The notes: generated from the sequence alone by a model not told the origin. A stretch of 64,000 nucleotides of DNA from Halovulum dunhuangense (GCF_013093415.1 NZ_JABFBC010000001.1:1302001-1366000), one strand, 5' to 3'; positions 39,806-49,493 are shown, counted from the first letter of the stretch. Program-made: numbers and translations.

Positions 39806-40852
39806 TCAGCGGCCCCCCCGCCAGGGTCCGGCGCCCCAGGTATCCGACAGCCGATAGCCCCCGGGCCACGGGTCCGAGGGGTCAAGCATGTGCTGATGGA
39901 TGCCCGTGATCCAGCCCCGGCCCGAGATCTCGGGCAGGATCGCCGGGCTGTCGCCCACCACCGCCTCGCCCAGGATCCGCCCGGTAAACGTCGAGCCGAT
40001 AAGGGAAATTGCCGTCAGGCTCTGCCCCGTCCGCATCTGCCCCCGCGCATGCAGCACCGCCATCCGCGCCGACAGGGCCGTGCCGGTGGGCGAGCGGTCG
40101 ACCTTGCCCGGCTGGATCGCCACCGCCGCGCCCGCGCGCAGGTCGCCCCCGTCCTGCCGAACCGGCCCCGCGAACAGGCAGAACGAGATATGCCGCCAGT
40201 CGGGATTCTCCGGATGGACAAACCCCAGCTGCTCGTTCGCGGCATTGGTGATCGTCACCCCAAGCCCCGCGATATCGCGCGCCTCGTCGGGGGTCAGGGC
40301 AAAGCCAAGTGCTTGGGAATCCACGAAAACGAAGCTGTCCCCACCATAGGCGGTGTCCACCTTCAGCGTGCCCAGCCCCGGCACTTCCAGGTCCGCGTCA
40401 AGCCGTGCCGCGAAGCTCGGCAGGTTCTGCACGAAGATCCGCTCGGCCTTGCCGCCCCGGCATTCCGCGCGCACCCGCACCAGCCCGCCGGGTGCTTCCA
40501 GCGTGATCTCGGTAACGGGTTCCACCATCGGCAGGATGCCCGCATCCAGCAGCACGGTCGCCACGCAGATCGAGTTCGACCCCGACATCGGCGGCGTGTC
40601 CTCGGGCTCCATGATGATGAAGGCGGCATCCGCGCGCGGATCCTTGGGCGGCACCAGCAGGTTCACATGGCGGAACACGCCCCCGCGCGGCTCGTTCAGG
40701 ACGAAGTTGCGCAAGGTGCCGTCGCGCGCGATCCAGCGGCTCTGCTCCCACAGGGTGTCGCCCGGCGGCGGCGTCACGCCGCCCACGATCACGTCGCCCA
40801 CCTCGCCCTCGGCATGGGCGGAAATGACGTGGATGGTCTTTGACGATCGCAT
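39806..40852 (-). CDS. Proline-racemase-family protein with Ser/Thr catalytic pair
   Basis: A 348-residue member of the proline racemase superfamily, last gene of the hydroxyproline operon. In place of the two catalytic cysteines it has Ser90 (in [11 protein letters not shown]) and Thr256 (in [13 protein letters not shown]). Cys/Cys pairs belong to epimerases; Cys/Thr pairs mark trans-3-hydroxy-L-proline dehydratases. A Ser/Thr pair points toward the dehydratase side, or to a non-racemising enzyme, but is unusual. The histidine and glycines of the first motif are also changed. It starts 12 bases after the aconitase-X gene with AAGGATAA before the ATG. The simplest reading is dehydration of trans-3-hydroxyproline to pyrroline-2-carboxylate, used by the reductase at 49494. 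Confidence 0.8.
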   Translation of the reverse strand: MRSSKTIHVISAHAEGEVGDVIVGGVTPPPGDTLWEQSRWIARDGTLRNFVLNEPRGGVFRHVNLLVPPKDPRADAAFIIMEPEDTPPMSGSNSICVATVLLDAGILPMVEPVTEITLEAPGGLVRVRAECRGGKAERIFVQNLPSFAARLDADLEVPGLGTLKVDTAYGGDSFVFVDSQALGFALTPDEARDIAGLGVTITNAANEQLGFVHPENPDWRHISFCLFAGPVRQDGGDLRAGAAVAIQPGKVDRSPTGTALSARMAVLHARGQMRTGQSLTAISLIGSTFTGRILGEAVVGDSPAILPEISGRGWITGIHQHMLDPSDPWPGGYRLSDTWGAGPWRGGR

Positions 40853-40864
40853 CGGATTATCCTT

Positions 40865-42547
40865 TCACGCCAACCAGTTGGGCATGTTTTCCGGTGCCCG
40901 GCCGGTGCGCGCCGTCTCGGCGCATTGGGCCAGGTTTCCGAACCGCATCCGCCGGCCCGTCAGCCCCGGGCCGTAATGGGCGTACTTGCCGGAATTGGTC
41001 ATCACGACCTTGGCCGTCGGCGGGAACACCGGCTCAGAGATCGAGCACCAGCACAGATCCGGCACCACCTTCACGCCGAAGTCCATCAGCCGCGCCAGGG
41101 TTCCGTCGCGCGCCATCGCGGCCAGCGTCGCCCGGCCCACGGTCAGGATCACGTCCGTCCCGGGATTGCGCGTGCCGGTCAGCAGGTCCGCCAGCATCCG
41201 GCACTCATGGGCGGAGGCGTGGGGGCTGCCGATCGCCACCAGGTCCACCGCGTCGGGCGCCTCGTTGAACCCGGCCCAGAGGGTGCGGAAATCGGCAAGG
41301 GCCACCTCTGCCGTGTCCGCATCCTCCACCGGCGCCAGCCCCGCCTCGGGGGTGTGGCCCGCCACATGCAGCATCGGCGCGGCGGATGTCGTGCCGAAGG
41401 CCGCGCACAGCGCCTTTAGGTCGTCCTCTGTCGGCGAGAGCCCCTCGCAGCCCGCGATCAGCGGCACCCGGTCGGGCGCGGCCTGGCCCACCAGCCAGCC
41501 CAGCATCGGCCAGAAGGCGTCATCCACTTCTGCCGGGGCGGCGACCCGGATCACCCGGCGGGGGCGGCGGTTTTCCGGCAGGTAGACGCCGGAATGGGGC
41601 GCGCGGCCCGTGAGGGCTATGAAAAGATCCAGGAAATCCGGGTGCTTGACCGTGCGCGCGCCCAGCACCGAGTTGGCATAGATCACGGCATTGGACTCGG
41701 ACCAGCCGATATCCTCGCCCGGCTTCGGCGCGTTCTCCAGCAGGTAGGGCGCGCAGGTGAAGCTGGGCGCGGCCCCCATCGCGACATAGGCATCCGCCAG
41801 CCGGCTGGCCGGCCCGCCGAAGCTGTCGGGCACGCCTTGGCCACGCCAGTTCTCGTGATCGACAGAGATCGCGTTGGTGGTCGTGGGCACCACCACCCGC
41901 CCGCCAAGTGCTGCCATTTCCTCGGCAAAGCGCAGGTTGGCGGGGCTTGCGTAGATGCAGCCGTCGATATGTACCCGCGTCACGTCGCACAGCCGCGCGG
42001 CGCCCTGGTTCGCGGCCATGGCGATCAGGATTTCCATGGCAAGCTGCGCTGCGCGGCCATGCGCGCCCGCAAGATAGGCGCGGTCGCTTTCGGTCAGGTC
42101 GAGCGCGGCAGCGGCGGGGGGCGCGAGGGGGATCTCCGTGCCATCCGCGATCAGCGTGTCGGCGGTGATCCGCACCCGCTCGGCCCGCGCCACCTGCGCA
42201 AAGGCGGCATGCGACAGGCGCAGCACCGGAAAGCCCCGGCCGAACAGCCGGTCGGCGACCATCGCGCCCAGTGTCAGCACGTCCTCGGCCTCGGCGAAGA
42301 TCAGGGCGGCCGGGGCGCGGCCGTTCAGCGCCATGTCGAGGATCACGCCGCTTCCGGTGCACGACCCGCGGCTGGTGGGCATCATCAGCACCTTGCCCGC
42401 GACGCTGGCGCCGTGCAGCGGGTGGTGGGTGTCGATGACCCGCGCGGTGGCCGGATCGACCCCGCCCCAGAAGCTGAGCCCTTCGCCGGTGGCAAGCACC
42501 TGGCCCTCGGCCTGCCCGGGAAGAACGCTTTGCGCCGTCATGTTCAT
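40865..42547 (-). CDS. Aconitase X, cis-3-hydroxy-L-proline dehydratase type (fused)
   Basis: A 560-residue protein joining the small swivelling (DUF126) domain at the N-terminus, with [20 protein letters not shown], to the large (DUF521) domain, which has [38 protein letters not shown] and [15 protein letters not shown]. In bacteria this fused AcnX form next to hydroxyproline genes is known as cis-3-hydroxy-L-proline dehydratase, giving pyrroline-2-carboxylate. Cysteines in CAPYLL and CWCSI probably hold the iron-sulphur cluster. The ATG at 42547 overlaps the epimerase stop (ATGA); a second ATG is at 42541. The nearby Ser/Thr racemase-like protein may handle the trans-3 isomer. Confidence 0.88.
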   Translation of the reverse strand: MNMTAQSVLPGQAEGQVLATGEGLSFWGGVDPATARVIDTHHPLHGASVAGKVLMMPTSRGSCTGSGVILDMALNGRAPAALIFAEAEDVLTLGAMVADRLFGRGFPVLRLSHAAFAQVARAERVRITADTLIADGTEIPLAPPAAAALDLTESDRAYLAGAHGRAAQLAMEILIAMAANQGAARLCDVTRVHIDGCIYASPANLRFAEEMAALGGRVVVPTTTNAISVDHENWRGQGVPDSFGGPASRLADAYVAMGAAPSFTCAPYLLENAPKPGEDIGWSESNAVIYANSVLGARTVKHPDFLDLFIALTGRAPHSGVYLPENRRPRRVIRVAAPAEVDDAFWPMLGWLVGQAAPDRVPLIAGCEGLSPTEDDLKALCAAFGTTSAAPMLHVAGHTPEAGLAPVEDADTAEVALADFRTLWAGFNEAPDAVDLVAIGSPHASAHECRMLADLLTGTRNPGTDVILTVGRATLAAMARDGTLARLMDFGVKVVPDLCWCSISEPVFPPTAKVVMTNSGKYAHYGPGLTGRRMRFGNLAQCAETARTGRAPENMPNWLA

Positions 42548-43545
42548 TTCACCACGAAGCCATGCGCGAAGGGGTCGCGCTCGTCTATGAAGATCGTGTT
42601 GTAGCCGGTCATACGCGCCCATCCGGCGATGGACGGGATGATCGCGTCGCGCCCGGCGACAGTGGCCGCCGCCTCGACCCGTCCCTTGAAGATCGAGCCT
42701 ATGATGCTTTCGTGCCAGAACTCGTCGCCCACCTTCAGCTTGCCCCTGGCCGCAAGCTGCGCCATGCGCGCCGAGGTGCCGGTGCCGCAGGGCGAGCGGT
42801 CGATCGCCTTGTCGCCGTAGAACACCGCGTTGCGGGCATGGGCGCCGTCGACCGTGGGCGCCCCGGTCCACAGGATATGCGACAGGCCCCGGATCGCGTC
42901 ATGCTCGGGGTGGACGAAGTCGTATTTCGCGTTGAGCGCCGCGCGCAGTTTCGGGGAATGGCCGATCAGCTCGGCGGCAGTGAAATCGGCCATGTCGCGG
43001 AAGTTCTGCTGCGGCTCGACGATGGCGTAGAAATTGCCGCCATAGGCCACGTCCACGGCGATCTCGCCCAGGCCTTCCACCTCGGCGGTCAGACCCTCGG
43101 CGTAAAGGAAGGCGGGGACGTTGGTCAGGCGCACTTCCTCGACGAAGCGCCCCTCCTGCCGGTAGGCGATGTCCACCTTGCCGGCGGGCGTCTCGATCGA
43201 CAGGCGACCCGGTTCGCGCGGGGTGATCAGGCCGTTCTCGATCCCCATGGTGATCGTGCCGATGGTGCCATGCCCGCACATTGGCAGGCAGCCCGAGGTT
43301 TCGATGAACAGCACCGCCACGTCGCAATCGGGGCGCGTGGGCGGATAGAGGATCGCGCCCGACATCATGTCGTGCCCGCGCGGCTCGAACATCAGGCCGG
43401 TGCGGATCCAGTCGAATTCGCGCAGGAAATGTGCGCGGCGTTCCAGCATGTTGGCGCCCTGAAGGCGCGGCCCGCCGCCGGAAACGAGGCGCACGGGATT
43501 GCCGCAGGTATGCCCGTCGATGCAGGAGAACGTATGGGTGGCCAT
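42544..43545 (-). CDS. 4-hydroxyproline 2-epimerase
   Basis: A 333-residue proline-racemase-family enzyme with the intact Cys/Cys pair: Cys90 in [10 protein letters not shown] and Cys253 in [14 protein letters not shown]. This form converts trans-4-hydroxy-L-proline to cis-4-hydroxy-D-proline, the first catabolic step, and may also act on proline. Genome context decides between the two: it is followed by a fused aconitase X and preceded by a D-amino-acid-dehydrogenase-like enzyme, as in known lhp/hyp operons. A GAGGTCC ribosome site precedes the ATG at 43545; it starts 12 bases after the dehydrogenase gene. Confidence 0.92.
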   Translation of the reverse strand: MATHTFSCIDGHTCGNPVRLVSGGGPRLQGANMLERRAHFLREFDWIRTGLMFEPRGHDMMSGAILYPPTRPDCDVAVLFIETSGCLPMCGHGTIGTITMGIENGLITPREPGRLSIETPAGKVDIAYRQEGRFVEEVRLTNVPAFLYAEGLTAEVEGLGEIAVDVAYGGNFYAIVEPQQNFRDMADFTAAELIGHSPKLRAALNAKYDFVHPEHDAIRGLSHILWTGAPTVDGAHARNAVFYGDKAIDRSPCGTGTSARMAQLAARGKLKVGDEFWHESIIGSIFKGRVEAAATVAGRDAIIPSIAGWARMTGYNTIFIDERDPFAHGFVVK

Positions 43546-43557
43546 GATGGACCTCGG

Positions 43558-44781
43558 TCAGAAACGGTGGGGTGCGTAGGGGGTCATGTCGATGCCGGGC
43601 GCGCGCCCCGTCAAGAGGTCGGCCACGATCTCGGCGGTGCCGGCGGACTGGGTCAGGCCCAGATGGCCATGGCCGAAGGCGCATATCACGTCCGGTCTTG
43701 GCTTGAGCGGGCCGATTGCGGGCAGGCTGTCGGGCAGCGAGGGGCGGAAGCCCATCCATTGCGTGCCGCCCGTGGTCCTGAGACCGGGCAGGAAGTCTGT
43801 CGCCTTCTTCAGCATCGCGTCGGCGCGGGCGTAGTTCGGGGGCAGGTCGAGCCCGCCCAGTTCCACAGCGCCCCCCACGCGGATCCCGGTGGACAGCCGC
43901 GAGACAACGAAGCCGTGCCCGCCAAAGGTGATCTGCGTGCGCAGGTCGAACGCATCCACGGGCAGGGTGGTGTTGTAGCCGCGCTCTGTTTCCAGCGGTA
44001 TCCTGACGCCGGCAGTCCGTGCCAGCCGATGCGAGAAGGCGCCGGCGGCCAGCACGATCCTTTCGGCCTGCATGACCCCGGTGGCGGTCTGCACGCCGCC
44101 CGGAACCAGCGCCGTCGCCTCGGCGACGACGATCTGGCCGCCCCGCGCGCGCACCTGTTCGGCCAGCGCCAGCGTGTAGTCGCGCGGGTCGGTGACGGAC
44201 CACCAGCCCGGGGTGAAGGTCGCGTGGGTGAAGCGCGGCGCGAGGCCGGGCTGGATTTCCGCGATCTCGTCGCCCTTCAGGTGGCGGAACTCGATGCCCT
44301 CGGCCTGCCGCGCCGCCCATCCGGGAAGCGAGGCGTCGAATTCGCGCGCGCCCTCGTAGACCTGCAACTGCCCGTCGCGGCGCAGGAAATGCCCCAGCCC
44401 CTCGCGCGAGAGCATCGATTCCAGCGCGGCCCGGGAATGGCGCATCATCGCGGTCTGGGCGCGGGTGGACGCCGCCACCTGCGCGGGCCAGGATGCGCGC
44501 CAGAAGCGCAACATCCAGGGCGCGATGCGCAGCGCGTAGGCGGGCGGCACCGACAGCGGGCCCAGCGGGTCGAGCAGCCATTTGGGCGCCTGCCGGATGA
44601 TCCGGGGCGAGGCCAGCGGCAGGATGTCGCTAAAGGCGAAGGCGCCCGCGTTCCCGGCCGAGGCGCCGGCGGCCGGCCCCTCGCGGTCGATCACCGTCAC
44701 GCTCAGGCCCCGCGCCTGCGCGGCAAGCGCCGCGGAGAGCCCGACGACCCCCGCGCCAATCACGATCACGTCCGGTTGCAC
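43558..44781 (-). CDS. FAD-dependent D-amino acid dehydrogenase, probably D-hydroxyproline dehydrogenase
   Basis: A 407-residue DadA-like flavoprotein of the DAO superfamily. The FAD-binding motif is VIVIGAGVVGLSAALAAQAR, and the C-terminal flavin motif ends FGHGHLGLTQSAGTAEIVAD. It would oxidise cis-4-hydroxy-D-proline from the epimerase to pyrroline-4-hydroxy-2-carboxylate, passing electrons to the respiratory chain. Single-subunit forms of this step are known beside the multi-subunit form. The start is a GTG at 44781, four bases from the ATPase stop. A general D-amino acid role is possible; position makes hydroxyproline most likely. Confidence 0.85.
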   Translation of the reverse strand: MQPDVIVIGAGVVGLSAALAAQARGLSVTVIDREGPAAGASAGNAGAFAFSDILPLASPRIIRQAPKWLLDPLGPLSVPPAYALRIAPWMLRFWRASWPAQVAASTRAQTAMMRHSRAALESMLSREGLGHFLRRDGQLQVYEGAREFDASLPGWAARQAEGIEFRHLKGDEIAEIQPGLAPRFTHATFTPGWWSVTDPRDYTLALAEQVRARGGQIVVAEATALVPGGVQTATGVMQAERIVLAAGAFSHRLARTAGVRIPLETERGYNTTLPVDAFDLRTQITFGGHGFVVSRLSTGIRVGGAVELGGLDLPPNYARADAMLKKATDFLPGLRTTGGTQWMGFRPSLPDSLPAIGPLKPRPDVICAFGHGHLGLTQSAGTAEIVADLLTGRAPGIDMTPYAPHRF

Positions 44782-44785
44782 GATG

Positions 44786-45508
44786 TTATCTGACGCTCGA
44801 GAGGAACTTCTGCGTCTCGGGGTCCTGCGGCGCGCCGAATATCTGGTCGGGCGGGCCGATCTCGGCCATCACGCCCTGGTGGAAAAAAGCCACGCGGCGC
44901 GACACGTCGCGCGCGAAGCCCATCTCGTGGGTGACGCAGATCATCGTCATCCCCTCGTCGGCCAGCATCTTCAGCGTGTCCAGCACCTCGCCCACCAGCT
45001 GCGGGTCGAGCGCGGATGTCACCTCGTCGAACAGCATGTACTTGGGCGACATCGCCAGCGCGCGGGCGATCGCCATGCGCTGCTGCTGTCCGCCCGACAG
45101 GCGGCCGGGATAGGTGGTCAGCTTGTCGCCCAGGCCCACATGTTTCAGCTGGCGGACGGCGATCTCCTCCGCCTCGGACCGGCCCATGCCCAGCACCTTG
45201 CGGGGCGCGAGCGTGACGTTGTCGAGCACCGTCAGATGCGGAAAGGCGTTGAACTGCTGGAACACGATCCCGACCTTCTGCCGCAGCCTGTTAAGGTCGG
45301 TCTTGCGGTCGTGGACCACGGTGCCGTCGATGGTGATCCTGCCGCTGTCGATGGCTTCGAGCCCGTTGATGCAGGTCAGCAGCGTGGATTTCCCCGAACC
45401 CGATCCGCCGATGACCGACACCACCTCGCCGCGCTCGACGGTCAGGTTGATGCCCTTCAGCACCTTGAGCGCGCCAAAGGATTTGTGGACGTTCTCGATC
45501 TCAATCAT
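44786..45508 (-). CDS. Polar amino acid ABC importer ATPase (HisP/GlnQ type)
   Basis: A 240-residue ATPase. Walker A is GGSGSGKSTLL, the Q loop is FQQFNAFPHLTV, the signature is RLSGGQQQR, Walker B is YMLFDEVTSALDPQLV, and the switch is CVTHEMGFARDV. The pattern TSALDPQLVGEVL is typical of PAAT-family amino acid importers. It overlaps the permease before it by eight bases and sits next to the dehydrogenase gene, so the operon joins import and breakdown. The imported ligand is presumably hydroxyproline. Confidence 0.93.
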   Translation of the reverse strand: MIEIENVHKSFGALKVLKGINLTVERGEVVSVIGGSGSGKSTLLTCINGLEAIDSGRITIDGTVVHDRKTDLNRLRQKVGIVFQQFNAFPHLTVLDNVTLAPRKVLGMGRSEAEEIAVRQLKHVGLGDKLTTYPGRLSGGQQQRMAIARALAMSPKYMLFDEVTSALDPQLVGEVLDTLKMLADEGMTMICVTHEMGFARDVSRRVAFFHQGVMAEIGPPDQIFGAPQDPETQKFLSSVR

Positions 45509-46154
45509 TGGACCACCGTCTTTCGAGATAGCCGCCGAGGCGGGCGATGGGGAAGCTGATGGCGAAGTAGAACAGGCCGCAGATCATCAGCAGCAGAAGC
45601 GGCTCCTGCAGGCGGGTGATCAGGATCTGGGTGGAGCGCAGGAGTTCCGTCACCTGCACAACGTAGACCAGCGCCGAGTCCTTCATCACGCCGAGCGCAA
45701 GGCCGATCCAGGAGGGCAGGGCCACGCGGGTCGCAAGCGGCGCCACGATGTAGCGCATGTCCTGGAACCACGTCATGCCAAGCGACCGGGCGGCCCGCCG
45801 TGTGGTCGTCGGAACCGCCTCGATGCCGCCGCGCACGATTTCCGCGCAATAGGCGGCGGTGTAGAGCGACAGCACCATGCAGGCCACGGTGAAGCCCGAA
45901 AGCCGGATCTGGAGGACGGTGCCGATGAAGGCGTTGGCCAGCACCAGCTGGATCAGCAGCGGGATCGAGCGGAAGACGTCCAGGAAGAAGGTCAGCGGCG
46001 CGGCGAAGATCGGGCCAACCTGGTAGCGGATCACCCCGAAGAGGATGCCCAGAGCCGTGCCGATCACGACCGAGATGCCGGTCACGATCAGCGTCATCCC
46101 CGCCCCCTTGGCGAGGAAGATCATGTCGTTCGTGCTCAGCGCGGTTTCGAACAT
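45501..46154 (-). CDS. Polar amino acid ABC importer permease, second
   Basis: A 217-residue HisM/GlnP-like permease with about five membrane helices. The conserved cytoplasmic EAA loop is ARSLGMTWFQDMRYIVAPLA, and the first half has FFLDVFRSIPLLIQLVLANA. It forms a heterodimer with the permease at 46168. It lies 13 bases after that gene and overlaps the ATPase gene. C-terminal residues RLGGYLERRWSN are the usual family end. Confidence 0.92.
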   Translation of the reverse strand: MFETALSTNDMIFLAKGAGMTLIVTGISVVIGTALGILFGVIRYQVGPIFAAPLTFFLDVFRSIPLLIQLVLANAFIGTVLQIRLSGFTVACMVLSLYTAAYCAEIVRGGIEAVPTTTRRAARSLGMTWFQDMRYIVAPLATRVALPSWIGLALGVMKDSALVYVVQVTELLRSTQILITRLQEPLLLLMICGLFYFAISFPIARLGGYLERRWSND

Positions 46155-46167
46155 GGCCTGCCCCCGC

Positions 46168-46833
46168 TCAGTACTTGAACAGCCGCGACGCGATCAGGCG
46201 CGCCGACAGGGTGATGGCCTTGGTGATCAGGTAGAAGATCACCGCCGCGATGGCGAACAGTTCGAAGGTGCGGAAGGTCAGCGCGTTCAGGTCCTGGGTC
46301 ACGCCGTAAAGGTCGATGTTCATGCCGACGGTCACGCCCAGCGAGGTCATAAGGATCGCCCAGACCATCTGGTTGGTCATCGGCAGGAAGGCGATGCGCA
46401 GCATCTGCGGCAGCACGACGTAGCGGAAGGCCTGCATGCCGGTCATGCCCAGCGAGCGGGCGGCCCGGGTCTGGGTGTCGGGAATGGCCTTGAGCGCGCC
46501 GCGGAAATTCTCGGCCAGGTAGCCTGCGTTGTTGAAGGTGATCCCGACCAGCAGCGATACATAGGGGCTGAGATAGAGCCCGAAGCTCGCCACCCCGAAA
46601 TGGGCCATGTAGATCTGGAACAGCGCCGGCGTGTTGCGGGCGACTTCCACCCAGCTTGTCGCTACGGCGGAAAGGGCCCGGTTGCCGGAAAGGCGGAACA
46701 GCGTCAGCATCACCGCCAGCGCCACGCCGATCAGCATCGAGAGGATGGCCACTTCCATCGTGACCAGCGCCCCTTCCAGCATCTGCGGCAGCCGCGCATA
46801 GGCCTGCCGCCATTGGAAGGTGTAGTCGAACAT
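46168..46833 (-). CDS. Polar amino acid ABC importer permease, first
   Basis: A 221-residue HisQ/GlnP-like permease. The N-terminus is MFDYTFQWRQAYARLPQMLE, then helix EGALVTMEVAILSMLIGVAL. The family loop ARSLGMTGMQAFRYVVLPQM couples to the ATPase. The segment EVARNTPALFQIYMAHFGVA matches the conserved R.TP.L.Q..... motif of this family. It lies after the binding-protein gene, separated by an inverted repeat (46859-46890) that may set a lower level for the membrane subunits. Confidence 0.92.
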   Translation of the reverse strand: MFDYTFQWRQAYARLPQMLEGALVTMEVAILSMLIGVALAVMLTLFRLSGNRALSAVATSWVEVARNTPALFQIYMAHFGVASFGLYLSPYVSLLVGITFNNAGYLAENFRGALKAIPDTQTRAARSLGMTGMQAFRYVVLPQMLRIAFLPMTNQMVWAILMTSLGVTVGMNIDLYGVTQDLNALTFRTFELFAIAAVIFYLITKAITLSARLIASRLFKY

Positions 46834-46858
46834 GTCCGCCTCGCTAAATGGAGAGGGG

Positions 46859-46890
46859 GAAGGCGGCGCAGGGTTTGCCGCGCCGCCTTC
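46859..46890 (-). terminator. Intercistronic hairpin between binding protein and permeases
   Basis: An eleven-base perfect stem (GAAGGCGGCGC and GCGCCGCCTTC) with a ten-base loop lies 11 bases after the binding-protein stop. Such structures are common between an ABC binding-protein gene and its permeases and usually stabilise or attenuate the message so the binding protein is made in excess. Confidence 0.65.
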
Positions 46891-46901
46891 GGCCGTTCAG
46901 G

Positions 46902-47711
46902 TCAGCGGTAGGCGTTCGGCACGGTCAGCTGCGCCGGCTCGCCCTCGCCGATCCACTTGGCGAAAAGCTCGGCATAGCGGCCGGTGCGGACCTGCTGGTT
47001 CACGAACAGGTTCAGGTAGTTGATCAGGCCGTATTCGTTGCGCATCGTGAAGAGCGCGACGTAGTCGGGCACCATCGGCGCCTTGGCGATGATCGAGATG
47101 CCCGGATAGTTGCCCGAGTCGACGTTGGCGTTGGCCACTTCGGTGGTCGACACGGTGGCGTCGATCTGGCCCTGGCTCAGCGCGAGGAATACGTCGGCCT
47201 GGGTCTGGTAGGGGCGGAAGGTGCCCTCGCCCCACTCGGCGATGCGCTCTTCGATCCAGATCGCCTCGTAGGTGCCGGCGGTCGCGCCGATGGTCTTGCC
47301 GCGCATGTCGTCCCAGCTGTCACCCTCGACACCCTCGGCCACCACGACCGAGTTCTCGAAGGCGTAGTAGGGGACCGAGAAGCCGACGGTCTTGGCCCGC
47401 TCCAGCGTGTCCGAGGTCGAGGCGACGCCCACGTCCACCCGGCCCGACATCAGCGCGGGAATACGCTCGGGGAAGGGGGTGTCGACGATCTCGGCGTCGA
47501 CGCCCAGGGCGGCGGCCAGGTCGTTGCAGTAATCGACGTCGAAGCCGATCGGGTTGTTGTTCTCGTCACGCATCCCCATCGGCGGGAAGTCGAGCGTGAC
47601 GGCGCAGCGCAGCGTGCCCGACGCGATGATGTCGTCAAGCTTGTCCGCCTGGGCCGCACCTGCAAGGCAGGCAAAGGCGATGGCGGCGCCGATCAGTGTC
47701 TTGGTGGTCAT
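46902..47711 (-). CDS. Polar amino acid ABC importer substrate-binding protein
   Basis: A 269-residue periplasmic protein (SBP family 3). The signal peptide is MTTKTLIGAAIAFACLAG ending AQA-D. The mature protein shows GTLRCAVTLDFPPMGMRDEN, NNPIGFDVDYCNDLAAALGV (the family signature) and RVDVGVASTSDTLERAKTVG. It would capture hydroxyproline or a related amino acid for the two permeases that follow. GGAGAGG stands before the ATG. It is the first gene of the eight-gene operon; a candidate operator lies 78 bases upstream. Confidence 0.92.
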   Translation of the reverse strand: MTTKTLIGAAIAFACLAGAAQADKLDDIIASGTLRCAVTLDFPPMGMRDENNNPIGFDVDYCNDLAAALGVDAEIVDTPFPERIPALMSGRVDVGVASTSDTLERAKTVGFSVPYYAFENSVVVAEGVEGDSWDDMRGKTIGATAGTYEAIWIEERIAEWGEGTFRPYQTQADVFLALSQGQIDATVSTTEVANANVDSGNYPGISIIAKAPMVPDYVALFTMRNEYGLINYLNLFVNQQVRTGRYAELFAKWIGEGEPAQLTVPNAYR

Positions 47712-47788
47712 GGTTGCCCTCTCCGTTGGCTTGATTCTTCCGTGGACTATGAAACGTCGAATTCCGCGTATCAAGTGAAAATAATCTC

Positions 47789-47805
47789 TGTATACTTGTT
47801 GTATG
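47789..47805. promoter_or_regulatory. ATAC-N5-GTAT inverted repeat upstream of the hydroxyproline operon
   Basis: TGTATACTTGTTGTATG contains ATAC-TTGTT-GTAT, in an AT-rich island 78 bases before the binding-protein start codon. Matching elements are at 49429 and 52188 in front of other genes of the pathway. FCD-type GntR proteins often bind such short palindromes; the regulator at 52298 is the nearest candidate. Confidence 0.6.
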
Positions 47806-47817
47806 GAAATCCGGAAG

Positions 47818-47844
47818 GCGCCGCGCCCGGCGGGGGCGCGGCGC
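47818..47844 (-). terminator. GC hairpin after the aldehyde dehydrogenase gene
   Basis: Eleven-base inverted repeat (GCGCCGCGCCC and GGGCGCGGCGC) ten bases after the dehydrogenase stop on the minus strand and before the importer promoter. No T-run follows, so terminator strength is uncertain. Confidence 0.55.
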
Positions 47845-47854
47845 GCTCCGATCT

Positions 47855-49369
47855 TCAGGCCAGATCCTCGGGCAGCAGGTCCGCGGGGATGTTCTGGTAG
47901 CATACCGGACGCAGGAAACGGCGGATCGACAGCGTGCCGACCGAGGTCGCGCCGAAATTGGTGCTGGCGGGGTAGGGGCCGCCGTGCACCATGGCGTCGC
48001 AGACCTCGACCCCGGTGGGAAAGCCGTTGGCCAGCACCCGGCCGGCCCTGCGTTCCAGCACCGGCAGAAGCCGCTGGCCCAGCGCCCGGTCGCCCGGATC
48101 GAGATGCAGGGTCGCGGTCAGCTGGCCCTTGAGGCTGTGGGCCACCGCCAGCATCTCGTCCGCGTCGCGCACGGTGACGATCAGCCCAAGGGGCCCGAAC
48201 ACCTCTTCGGACAGGGCATGATCCGCCAGCCAGTCCTGCGCCGTCACCCGGAACAGGAAGGGCCGCGCCTCGCGCCGGTCGCACATCTGGCTCAGCAGGT
48301 CCTGAACTCCCGCCGCCCCCGCGACGCGCGCCGCACCCGAGCGGTAGGCGTCGGCGATGCCGTCGGTCAGCATCACCTGCGGCCCGGTTTCCGAGAGTGC
48401 CGCGCGGGCCGCCTCGGCGAAGCGGTCGGCGTCGGGGCCTTCGATCACCACGCAGATGCCGGGATTGGTGCAGAACTGGCCCGCCCCCATGGCCAGGCTG
48501 CCGGCCCAGCCGCGCCCGATTTCCTCGGCGCGGGCCGACATGGCGCCGGGCAGCAGGAACATCGGGTTGACCGAGCCCAGTTCGCCGAAGAAGGGGATCG
48601 GCTCGGGCCGGGCGGCACACAGGTCGAACAGTGCGCGGCCCCCGGCCAGCGATCCGGTGAAGCCCACGGCCTTGATCCGGGGATGCTGGACCAGCGCCGC
48701 GCCAACGGCGCGATTGCCGCCCTGGATCTGGCTGAAGACGCCCGCGGGCATGTCGCAGGCGGCGATGGCGGCGGCGATGGCCTCGGCCACGATCTCGGAA
48801 GTGCCGGGATGGGCGGAATGGCCCTTGACCACCACCGGGCAGCCTGCCGCCAGCGCCGCCGCCGTGTCGCCCCCCGCGGTCGAGAAGGCGAGCGGGAAGT
48901 TCGACGCGCCGAACACCGCCACCGGGCCCACGGGGCGCTGGATCATCCGCAGATCCGGGCGCGGCAGCGGCGCGCGGTCGGGCTGCGCGGGGTCATGCCG
49001 CCGGTCGAGATAGTCCCCCTTGCGGATATGGGTCGCGAAAAGGCGCAGCTGGCCACAGGTGCGCCCGCGCTCGCCGTCGAGCCGGGCCGCGGGCAGCCCC
49101 GTCTCGGCGGTGCCGATCGCGGTGATGTCGGCGCCGCGGGCCTCGATCTCCGTGGCGATGCGGTCGAGGAAATCCGCGCGCTCGGCCCGGCTGGTCGCGG
49201 CATAGGCATCGAACGCCGCCTCGGCCGCCTCGCAGGCGCGGTCCACCAGCTCGACACTGCCCACCGAGAAGCGGTGCGCGGGGCCATGGGCGGGGGCGTT
49301 CTCGAATGTTTCTGCGGTGGCGATCCATTCGCCGGCGACAAGATGCCTGCCGTGTGGAACATGGGTCAT
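47855..49369 (-). CDS. Alpha-ketoglutarate semialdehyde dehydrogenase
   Basis: A 504-residue aldehyde dehydrogenase of the 2,5-dioxovalerate (alpha-ketoglutarate semialdehyde) subfamily. The cofactor and catalytic parts are FGASNFPLAFSTAGGDTAAA, VGFTGSLAGGRALF, the Glu in FFGELGSVNPMFLLP and the nucleophile Cys in GAGQFCTNPG. The ending NFGATSVGTLSIRRFLRPVC is typical of this subfamily. It performs the last step of 4-hydroxyproline breakdown, giving 2-oxoglutarate. AAGGAG precedes the ATG. It is divergent from the Ldh2 gene, with a shared operator candidate at 49429. Confidence 0.9.
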   Translation of the reverse strand: MTHVPHGRHLVAGEWIATAETFENAPAHGPAHRFSVGSVELVDRACEAAEAAFDAYAATSRAERADFLDRIATEIEARGADITAIGTAETGLPAARLDGERGRTCGQLRLFATHIRKGDYLDRRHDPAQPDRAPLPRPDLRMIQRPVGPVAVFGASNFPLAFSTAGGDTAAALAAGCPVVVKGHSAHPGTSEIVAEAIAAAIAACDMPAGVFSQIQGGNRAVGAALVQHPRIKAVGFTGSLAGGRALFDLCAARPEPIPFFGELGSVNPMFLLPGAMSARAEEIGRGWAGSLAMGAGQFCTNPGICVVIEGPDADRFAEAARAALSETGPQVMLTDGIADAYRSGAARVAGAAGVQDLLSQMCDRREARPFLFRVTAQDWLADHALSEEVFGPLGLIVTVRDADEMLAVAHSLKGQLTATLHLDPGDRALGQRLLPVLERRAGRVLANGFPTGVEVCDAMVHGGPYPASTNFGATSVGTLSIRRFLRPVCYQNIPADLLPEDLA

Positions 49370-49428
49370 GGCGCACTCCTTCGTGTCTGTCGGCAGCCCG
49401 GTCGGGCTTGAGATGTTGGAGACAATCA

Positions 49429-49445
49429 ATATACAAACAGTATGC
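49429..49445. promoter_or_regulatory. ATAC-N5-GTAT inverted repeat in a divergent promoter
   Basis: ATATACAAACAGTATGC (the reverse strand reads ATAC-TGTTT-GTAT) lies 60 bases from the dehydrogenase start and 49 bases from the Ldh2-type gene start. Twelve of 17 bases match the element at 47789, including both ATAC/GTAT arms and their five-base spacing. Confidence 0.6.
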
Positions 49446-49493
49446 AAATGCAAAGCGCATCCTGTCGGGATGCGGATGGCAAGGGGAAGCAGG

